64,000 bases of DNA from Erigeron canadensis (taxonomy: Eukaryota; Streptophyta; Magnoliopsida; Asterales; Asteraceae): assembly GCF_010389155.1 (NCBI RefSeq), contig NC_057761.1, forward strand, positions 5,706,501-5,770,500. Direction: 5' to 3'. Below, piece by piece: positions 55,986-64,000 of this stretch. Both the position numbers and the translations under genes were made by a program. The notes beneath the pieces are model-generated. The model was not told the DNA's origin, ran no database searches, and saw only the letters and a list, made by a program, of their open reading frames with translations. Every line of letters starts with the position of its first letter. Positions within the stretch are counted from its first letter, which is position 1.

Positions 55986-58625
55986 TGTAACATCCCAAAC
56001 TTTTCGAGTTTGACTTATTGGCTTGACCGTTAGTCAACGTTAGGTTCGTTAAGTTTATATGCCCTATATGTGATTATGCGATTAAATTCTTATGTGTTTT
56101 ATGTGAAATGATTAATATGATGTATAATGAAAGTAATTAAAGCAACGTTATGAAAGTTAAGTGCTTGTTAGATCGTTAAGTCTCCCGGAAGGTGAATTAA
56201 GCTAAGAAAGTCAAATTTAGAAGTTAAATGGCCCTAAGTGTAAGATTAGGAGTTGATGGCCAGGGGTTAAGGTGCAATTAGGTATCCCTAATTGTCAAAA
56301 CTTCAGGACATAGGTGAGAAATACCCCAGCCATCCTCCCTCCTTCTCCTTGCAAGTTTCTTTCAAGATCTCATCGTTTCGTGTCGTTTTAATCGAGTTTT
56401 GTTAAGATCTTGAATCCCCTAAGTCTTCTACAGGTAATATAGGTAATATTATCCTTTAAATCTGATCTTATGAGTCATAGATGAGTATTCAATCCAGGCC
56501 ATGGGGTTTGGGTTGGGTTAATTGATTAAATGGTTACTGATTTCATGTATTCGGGTGATTGAATGATTGATTCATGTTGTAAAGGATTAAAGGATTAATT
56601 GGTGTTTTCAATGAGTGATATTGGTCTTATTTTAAGTGTATCTGATGTTCATAAGACCTGGAGATGTGTTAAAGTCGTTTGAGATGTGTTTGGTTAGGTT
56701 TTAGGGTTGTTTTTCACGACTGGTCGTCGTAACTCCCGTTACGGTTGTGTAACTCCCGTTAGCTGGGTAATTGCGATAACACCTCCACTGTAACTCCCGT
56801 TACAAATTTTCATAACTCCCGTTAGGTGCGTAACTCCCGTTACAAATATTCGTAACTCCCGTTAGGGATTGATTTTCGTTAACATTTTTAAACGACCATA
56901 ACTTTTGAACCGTAACTCCGTTTTTGACAAATAAGCTATCCACGGAGTCGTGAGAGAGTCTACTTTCTAATGGTAGTGTTTCTAAAAGATTATTATGATG
57001 TCAAGTTTCCTGAAAGGTTAAATTAGTGAGTGAATGTTGAGTTCTATCGAGTTATGTAAGCTCTAAAGTATTAAACGAACTTCCGATGCATCAAGCCTTG
57101 TCATGGGTCATGTTTATATGTATTTAGGCTTGTTCCTGATCATAAGTAAGTAGGTACTTGTTTAGCTCATTATGTCGTTTAATGCTTATAGGTAGCCGGG
57201 AATACTTGCAAAGCTCGGTAACTTACGTTATCATTTGTTATGTGCTTCTACGAGGTAAGATACACTACTTTGACACGCTGAGGGTTCAACAAAAATATAG
57301 CTTTCATATAATAACATCCCAAATGGTATCTTGTTTGCTTATGGGTATTCGGGATTATACGGGAGGTGATATGGGCTATGTAGATGCATATAAAAGCCTG
57401 AAATGCTACCCCAATGATACGTATTGCTATGAGATGTTATGTATGCTTAATAGATGATATGATATGAAATGATGTACGATCGAAGATGATAAATGTTATG
57501 CAATGTTGTAATGATATACGATATGCAATGATATATGACGATGTACGTGATGTAACAATTTATGCGATGTGATGATATGAAATGAAATGCTATGAAATGT
57601 GATGTATGATGATGATATGTGAAATGTGCATGATTACATGGCTTGTTCATCTAGTTCACTAGACTTATTAAGTTGCCATGACACGTGCACGTTTACGGGC
57701 CCAAACGTAATGATGTATATGTGATGATTGTTTAGGTTGTGCAAACACCTAAACTATATGTGATGTGAAATCGAGCTCGTAAATTTAACGTGAAAGTGTT
57801 AAGCTTAACCCGTACTTGCCCTAGCCCGGTTAAGTGCGTTGATGTGGTTGCTCGGGTGGCTCCTTGCAACGAGGTACAACGTGAAGAGTAATACGGGAGG
57901 TCTTACCAGCCCCATTGTCATTCCTTAACGACATTGATGTACTACTGAATGGTGGTTCATCTAGTCGGGTGCGACTTATGTCACACTTAACGAGATGCAT
58001 ATGTTATATGAGATGCGTGACTTTTGTCACAATTATAAAGATGTTCAAATGTGATATGTGATGATGGAAAAGATGACTAGGCACATTTAGGATGACCCAT
58101 CCTAATATGAATGATGTTGATGATATGATATGTAAGTGTGATGATATGTTTGAGGATATGTGCCTTAACGATTTAATATGACTTTTATATAATGTTTTAA
58201 ATGGACAAACGTTTTATAACTTATGTGTTGTCTTACTTAGCTAATTCGTTAGTTAACACTTGCTCTTTTAAATGTGTTGTGCCCTCAGGTCCAACAATAG
58301 TGAGCAGGTAGATGTGAGAAGATGTGAGGCATGGGTAGATGATCTTGAAGCTAGCTATAGTTTACCCATAGTGGCTGCTCGCTTTAGACATTTGCTTTAT
58401 GTTTAAATATTAATGACTTGTATTGATAATGTACTCGGTTGTTTAATGTTGGGCAACCGATGGATGTCCATTTAGACTTATTTTGATGATATGGCTAGTA
58501 ACACCATTTAATGAATAAACCAAACAGATTTTACTGGTTTGGACTTTTAAAGTTAATTCCGCTTCTTTTAACGCCGTTAGGCAAAAGTTTTTGGAAATCC
58601 TTATTTTTAAACGACGGGTGTTACA
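55986..58625 (+). mobile_element. solo LTR nested in the gypsy LTR, family L2
   Basis: Starts TGTAACATCCCAAACTTTTC and ends CGACGGGTGTTACA; 2,640 bp. A perfect 5-bp target duplication CCACC flanks it (55981-55985 and 58626-58630), and joining the flanks restores a continuous host LTR. No internal domain, so it arose by recombination between two LTRs of a complete element. Contains a TAACTCCCGTTA tag (56730-56864) and a low-complexity ATGATATGAAATG region (57440-57640). Confidence 0.92.
56730..56864 (+). repeat. TAACTCCCGTTA repeats in solo LTR L2
   Basis: Six exact copies of the 12-bp quasi-palindrome TAACTCCCGTTA at 56730, 56750, 56791, 56813, 56831 and 56853, with irregular spacing (18-41 bp). 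TAAC and GTTA are complementary arms around TCCC. A related TAATTGCGATAAC word lies at about 56768. Confidence 0.9.
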
Positions 58626-58972
58626 CCACCACTACGAACTCACCAACCTCGTGTTTACTTGTTAGTACACTTTTCAGGTAATCAGATGGTTCAAGGACGT
58701 GATGCATGATCTAGTGTAGCTTTTGGACTCGGGCATGGACTTTATGGATCAAGGATTCATTCGCCCACTTTTGATAAATGCTTAGGATCGATAGCCATCT
58801 CTAGAATTCTCTTTTGTAAACTTTGATGGTCATTTGCTCCTTGTGCATTGTTTGAATATTTGTCTTGTTGTGGATCCACCGAACTCATTAATTTCATTTA
58901 GTTGCCTACGATAATCCCTTTTTGTGCTATATGATTTCCGTAATATTTCGAGCCCTAGCTCGAGGTGTTACA

Positions 58973-59697
58973 GAAAGGTGGCCCATGCGAGGTCGTAGAG
59001 AATTAGGTGGTTTGACCTAGACTACGACTTAAGTTAAAACTCTTCATATAGCATGCATGGCTAGGAATTTTGTATGCAACTTGGTTTGTGTGAACCCTAG
59101 AAAGTGTACATTGAGAGTTCGTAGTTAAGACCAATTATGTGATGACTTGAGTACGATATGGTTCGGTTTGAGCTTGATTGTGATTGAGATGGATTGTTGC
59201 TTGATAATAATTGTTGATTTAGGGCAAAGTGAAGTTATGGCGTTAACTTGATGTAACATTGTGGCAACCCTAAAAGAGCGTGATCAACTATTTTATGGTT
59301 ACCCGATGTTACAACAATTTAATGACATCACGGATTGCACACGCTTGGTTTAAAGCATAATAAGGAACCGATTTGCTTTTTGGGAAGTTGATTGAGTGGA
59401 GGGTTAGCCGCCGGTACACCCTGTATACAAACTCGATCGATAACTAGAAAGCATATTGGATTCGGATTATACTTTGAACCATCCGTGCTAGATTCTTGGA
59501 TTAAATGATAAATGATTGTAGTGAACTTGGTATGATAAGTAATAAATTCCCCCTAGAAATCTATCGCTTTTGCCTTAGCATAATGGTATAAAATGTGTAT
59601 GTTATATCAATGTGAGAGCATTGACAACTTGTGTGACTGACATGTGAGTATTTCGAGACTAACTTTTGGGTCAACGTGTTATTTGTTTTTTAAAGAA
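58973..59697 (+). mobile_element. gypsy element 5' leader
   Basis: Between the LTR end and the first gag codon. A primer binding site should lie here; TGGCCCATGCGAGG at about 58979 is a possible start but the usual initiator-Met tRNA complement (TGGTATCAGAG) is not present. Contains the second copy of the 34-nt loop motif (59399-59432), between GCTTTTTGGG (about 59375) and CTAGAAAGC (about 59444). Confidence 0.6.
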
Positions 59698-62446
59698 ATG
59701 GTAAGACCAAGAAGAGCTGGAGCTAACTATAGGGCTAACTCGGAAGAACCTCAACCGGAAGTGCAAGGAGGTAGAGGCAGGGGCCGGGGTGGTAGAGGCC
59801 GTGGTGGAGGACGAGGTAGGGGCCGAGGTAGGGGTCGTGGTGAGGCTCCTAGGCCTAACTTGGCGGATGTGATTGCTCAAACGGTCACCAATATCATGCC
59901 AACTATTGGTGCCCAAGTCCAAGCAACTCTTGATAGGAACAATGGGGTACAACCTAATGAGCATCAAAATGTTGGAAACCCGAAAAATGTGAATGATGAG
60001 GGTACTCAACCTCATGTTGTAGAAGAATAGGAAGAAGAAGAAGAACTCGAAAGAGTGGACAACTATAGGGCTAGGTATAACCAACATGGAGTGTACCACC
60101 AAGGTTGTCAATCCAAAGATTTCAAGAATTGTGGGACACCGGAGTTTGATGGGTTGGGTGGGCCCATGGAATGTATAAAATGGTTTGAGAGGATTGAGGC
60201 GGTAATTGAAAGGAGTCATTGTACTTACGATGACCTAATTTATTATGCCTCCGGTATGTTCAAGGAAGATGCTTTAAGTTGGTGGAACCAGGAGAAGGCC
60301 TTTGGTCGGGCCCAAAATTTGGAATGGGCCGACTTCAAGAACAAAGTGAAAGAGAAGTTTTGCCCACCTTATGAGCTCCAAAACTTGACCATCGAGTTTG
60401 TCCATCTCAAAATGGACGGGGCCGACTACAAGGGCTATGTTAGACGATTCCAAGAGTTGTCTACCCTTGTTCCTCACCTAGTGAGCACCGAGTCTCGGGC
60501 CATTGAGAAGTTTGTTTTGGGTTTGACTCCACAAGTCCGTTCTCTCATCAATCCGGTCATGCCTACTTCCATGGTCGAGGCTATTAACCGTGCTGGTAGT
60601 GTTACCGAAGACTTGTTAAGAAGTGGAGTTTTGAGTAAATCATCATCGTCATCATCAAAATGAAAGGAGGTTGGGGAAATAGGTGGTCCAAGGAAGATGG
60701 GAAGGTTTGACCCCAAGAATGCTAATCGGGGTAGGGTGATGGCGGCGGTGGAGCCGGTGAAGAAGCCTTATGTGGGGCCCCACCCACATTGTGGAAGATG
60801 CAATAGACACCACCCCGCCAATGTTCAATGTGGGGCATGCTTTAATTATAACCGTGTGGGGCATATAGCGAAAGAATGTAGGGCACCAAGGATGGGTGCG
60901 GGTCCACTCAATGTAGCTCCTATTCAAGCTTTTCCTCCTCAAGGCAATCAAAGAAGAAGCGAATGTTATGTGTGCGGTAGCCCTAATCATTACCGTAACA
61001 ATTGTCCTCAATGGGTGGGACAACAAGTTCAAGTGTCCGTTTACCCCAATCAACTACAAATTGCCGGGCCTAACCAAAACCGGGGCAACAAGGTCACCAA
61101 GTGCAACCCCGTGGCCGAGTCTTTGCGGTCAATGCAAATGAGGCCCGTAATGATCCCAATGTGGTTGCAGGTACCTTTCTTCTTAATGGTCATTATGCAA
61201 CGGTTTTATTTGATTCCAGAGCCGACTATAGTTTTGTGTCCTCTCGCTTTATTCCTTTGATTGATGTGCATCCGTGTGCCCTAAACTATGTACTGAATAT
61301 AGAAACAGTAAATGGCGCCTTAGCAAAACTTAGTCAAATACTTCGTAATTGTATTTTGACTCTAAACAACGTCGAATTCTACATTGACCTTATGCCTTTT
61401 GAAATCGGTAGCTTTGACGTTATTATGGGTATGGATTGGTTGACGGCGGTAAATGCAACTATTGATTGTGGTGAGAGGGTTGTTAAAATACTGTTATCTA
61501 ACGGTAAAATTCCTAGAGTTAAAGGTGAAACATCTGATTCTCTAAATTCTAAAGTCTTTAGTGCTACCGTCTCAAAGGTAGAATTGAAGATCGTTCCTAT
61601 TGTTTGTGTATTCCCCGATGTTTTTCCGGAAGACTTACCAGGATTACCCCCATCCCGTGAACTTGACTTTCGTATCAATCTTATTCCGGGAGCCGCACCC
61701 ATGGCAAAAGCTCCTTATAGACTTGCTCTCACCGAAATGCAAGAACTCGAAGCTCAACTTAAGGAACTTCAAGAGAAAGGTTTCATCCATCCTAGTCAAT
61801 CTCCTTGGGGTGCTCCCATTCTCTTTGTCAAGAAGAAAGACGGGTCGTTTAGAATGTGTATAGACTACCGGGAATTGAATAAGCTTACGGTGAAGAATCG
61901 ATATCCTCTTCCTCGAATCGATGATCTCTTTGACCAACTTCAAGGTGCCAAGCACTTTTCCAAAATCGATCTCCACTCGGGTTATCATCAACTCCGGGTT
62001 CATGAAGATGACATTCATAAAACGGCTTTCCGAACTCGGTATAGGCACTTTGAATTCACCGTTATGCCTTTCAGGTTGACTAATGCACCGACGGTGTTCA
62101 TGGATTTGATGAACCGGGTGTGTCGCCCTTTCTTGGACAAGTTCGTCATTGTCTTTATTGGCGACATACTTGTTTATTCTAAAACAAAGGAAGAACATGC
62201 CGAACACTTGCGAGAAGTACTTGTGTTGTTAAGAAAGGAGAAATTGTATGCTAAATTCTCCAAGTGTGAGTTTTGGTTGGAGAAGGTTCATTTTCTTGGT
62301 CACTTGGTGAGTAAGGACGGTATCCATGTTTACCCAAGTAAGATTGAAGCGGTTAAGAATTGGAGGAGACCCGAAACACCTTCCGAAATTCGCCAATTTC
62401 TTGGATTGGCGGGTTACTATAGAAGATTTATCGAAAATTTCTATCA
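59698..62446 (+). pseudogene. Ty3/gypsy gag-pol, broken and truncated
   Basis: Order: Arg/Gly-rich gag start, gag core (about 60106-60560, ALSWWNQ), two zinc knuckles (CGACFNYNRVGHIAKEC and CYVCGSPNHYRNNC), protease, then reverse transcriptase ([58 protein letters not shown]). Damage seen: in-frame stops at 60028 and 60661; a shift to the -1 frame near 61100-61140; protease DSG read as DSR; part of the usual protease-RT spacer absent near 61575; the RT catalytic pair read as FIGD where FIDD is expected; coding stops at 62446 with RNase H, integrase and 3' LTR all missing. The knuckle pair and RT wording resemble chromovirus (Tekay/Del-like) elements, but without integrase and chromodomain the clade is a guess. 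Non-functional. Confidence 0.9.
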
Positions 62447-64000
62447 AATAAACGAATTATCTTCAAATTTCTTGCTCTCCCTCGAACAAACAATCATTTC
62501 AGAGTATATTTAACAATTTATGATTTTACTCTTACTCCCCCTCAAATGAACAATCTTTGGATCTTAACAATCCAAGTATCTATGAAAAGAACAATCTTCA
62601 TTCAATCTCAAACTTTTCCAATCATCAAACAAATGGTCAATTATTCAATAAATCTGACAAATATCGACCGTGTACATCATCTTGAATATACTCGATCTTG
62701 AGTCAATCCTTTAACTTTCTTAAAACAATCTCTCAACTTAGCACTATAATTATTCACTCTCTTCACCTAAACTAACGATCCTTAAAACACTCAAACACAA
62801 CAATCATCCTTGAACAAATTCTACCAATCAAATTCTACCTGTCCATGAACTCTATCTATCAATCATATAATCATTTCTTCCCCTTATGATGAAAATGTGA
62901 AACGGTTTCATCATACAATAATGATTGATAGCATCAACAGTAGATCACAACAAACAATATTCAACCAAATTAACCCAACCCAATTCCCAATGAACTTATT
63001 GGTGAACTAGAATGTAAGGTTGAGTTGTTGGAAAAACAATTTTTATATGGTGTTTGTGTTTGTGCGAAGAGAAATGAAATCCGGATAAAAATGATCCGTT
63101 ATCACAACCAAAAATCAAAAGGATTAATTGTGTGACCTAAAAATACGATTACTATTTTTAGAACTTCCCATTATCATTGAGAAATGCACAAAGCTTTTCT
63201 CTAAATGGTTCGGTCTATGGCTTTTCAACCGATAGATTGCTTTAAAGAATGTAATTCATGGCCAGTGTCACAAAGGCGTTCGATAACCATGTCTTACTAT
63301 CCTCAAAGACTTTTGGGAAAATAAATCCGAGGTCACATAGACTTCTCGTTTACTCAAAAAATTCATAAAATGAAAATGCGAGACCTACGTTCAACGTTGA
63401 AAAAAGTGTTAGCATTGGTAGGATTTCCATTCGATCATTGTGGAATACCAAAAATATGATATCACTACGAATGTTCCAGCAATATCACAAAGATATGCAA
63501 TGTCACAAAGACATCTAATAACTCATTGTGTCCTATTCAAATGAAATATATATCAAGAACGCTCTACACTCAATAGTGATCAAATGAAGTCGGGGACCGA
63601 AGCAGAGTGTTTCCCTTTTTTCAATATCAACATCTTCCAAATGAAGAGTCAATAGAAATGTTAAAATCTCCGTGAGAAAAAAACAAGTATTTGTTAAGAA
63701 ATATGTGAGTGGTTAGGTAAAGATGTGCATTGCTTCACTGGGTCCATGAAGTCTTCTTCAATATCGAGAAATCAACAAATGAAATCCAATAGAAACATGT
63801 TGACCCGGCTTTTTGAGAATTTTATGGAGGTCTTTCATTTCTTTTAGCCATTTCTCACATCATTTCACCGTAACCTCTCACTTTTCGACTACTCCCTCAT
63901 GTCCTATTTGCACAAATATCATCACACTCAAACACACACTAAACACTAATTCCACCATTGTTATCACAATTAAGCTCATTTCTATTCTTTACATTAAAGT
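62447..64000. other. non-coding, possibly another mobile element
   Basis: Abrupt change of composition after the RT fragment. Pyrimidine/adenine-rich, with CTCCCTCGAACAAACAATC and CTCCCCCTCAAATGAACAAT near the left, the kind of sequence found next to some plant LTR elements; a comparable ACAATCTCCCCCTTGGTG lies just before the gypsy LTR (53926). No ORF of note. Ends with the right arm of the 55-bp inverted repeat. Its identity is open. Confidence 0.4.
63923..63977 (-). repeat. right arm of the 55-bp distant inverted repeat
   Basis: Complement of 53672-53726. Similarity appears to fade on both sides, although the window ends 23 bp later, so the true extent to the right is unknown. Confidence 0.75.

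Larger units (their letters stand above)
53951..58972 (+). mobile_element. 5' LTR of the gypsy element, interrupted
   Basis: Starts TGTAACATCCGTGAATTTTG and ends CTCGAGGTGTTACA; TGTAACA and TGTTACA are complementary ends. Two parts, 53951-55985 and 58631-58972, are separated by a solo LTR (55986-58625). Without the insertion and one target copy the LTR is about 2.4 kb, within the range of chromovirus-type gypsy LTRs. It contains the ACTGCGGCGCAGT tag (54752-54839) and a hairpin element (55453-55529). Retrotransposon coding sequence follows at 59698. No 3' LTR is present in the window. Confidence 0.85.

Noticed and set aside
54752..56864. CRISPR-like array (repeated palindromic units)
   Set aside because: Units are 12-15 bp with irregular, related spacers inside plant LTRs, with no cas genes and a eukaryotic context.
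57440..57650. Possible gene in an ATGATATGAAATG-rich stretch
   Set aside because: Low-complexity sequence in the solo LTR; ORFs on either strand are repeats of a few residues.
59671..60219. 182-codon minus-strand ORF
   Set aside because: Antisense shadow of the Arg/Gly-rich gag start; its Ser/Thr/Pro-rich composition is the complement of that repeat.
61379..62447. Several minus-strand ORFs of 72-187 codons
   Set aside because: They mirror the protease and RT coding strand, where RT motifs are clear on the plus strand.

Overview
The window looks like nuclear DNA of a eudicot plant: AT-rich, with long introns bounded by GT/AG, a plant-specific AGC-VIII kinase, a plant-type BTB-BACK-LRR gene, and dense LTR, Helitron, MITE and SINE sequence. 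The repeat style (Ty3/gypsy LTRs starting TGTAACATCC, short Helitrons ending in CTAG) would fit an asterid such as a composite, but this is an inference from style. Nothing suggests a plasmid, organelle or prokaryote.

Layout. 1-20 kb is gene-poor repeat sequence: MITEs, short Helitrons, a Mutator-like element of which 103-113 bp termini survive around an inserted solo LTR, an LTR-element remnant, and a likely first-exon fragment of a PDR-type ABCG transporter. 20.0-33.0 kb (+) is an intact 18-exon gene for a BTB/POZ-BACK-LRR protein of the FBL11 type (964 aa as assembled here; every exon junction keeps frame). 34.7-37.9 kb (-) is an intact two-exon AGC-VIII kinase of the KIPK type (837 aa), convergent with FBL11, with a probable leader intron up to about 39.1 kb. 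39-53 kb is again repeat-dominated: outward-facing Helitron-type ends, a tandemly duplicated foldback MITE, another large foldback MITE, SINEs and a second relative of the 13.4-16.1 kb LTR. 53.9-62.4 kb is a broken Ty3/gypsy element: its 5' LTR is split by a solo LTR of another family with a perfect 5-bp target duplication, its gag-pol has stops, a frameshift, altered protease and RT active sites, and it stops at the end of RT. 62.4-64 kb is non-coding sequence with an LTR/transposon flavour, sharing an inverted 55-bp arm with 53.7 kb.

Only two genes appear functional. FBL11 probably acts as a substrate adaptor (BTB/BACK plus LRRs) for a cullin-type ubiquitin ligase; KIPK is a Ser/Thr kinase of the plant-specific class that includes D6PK and PINOID. 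From memory, the Arabidopsis homologues (At2g36370 FBL11 and At2g36350 KIPK2) are also near neighbours, so the pair is probably an old syntenic block; no functional link is implied. The most unusual structural signals are short palindromic tags repeated inside each LTR family, whose two arms differ between families in a way that keeps pairing.
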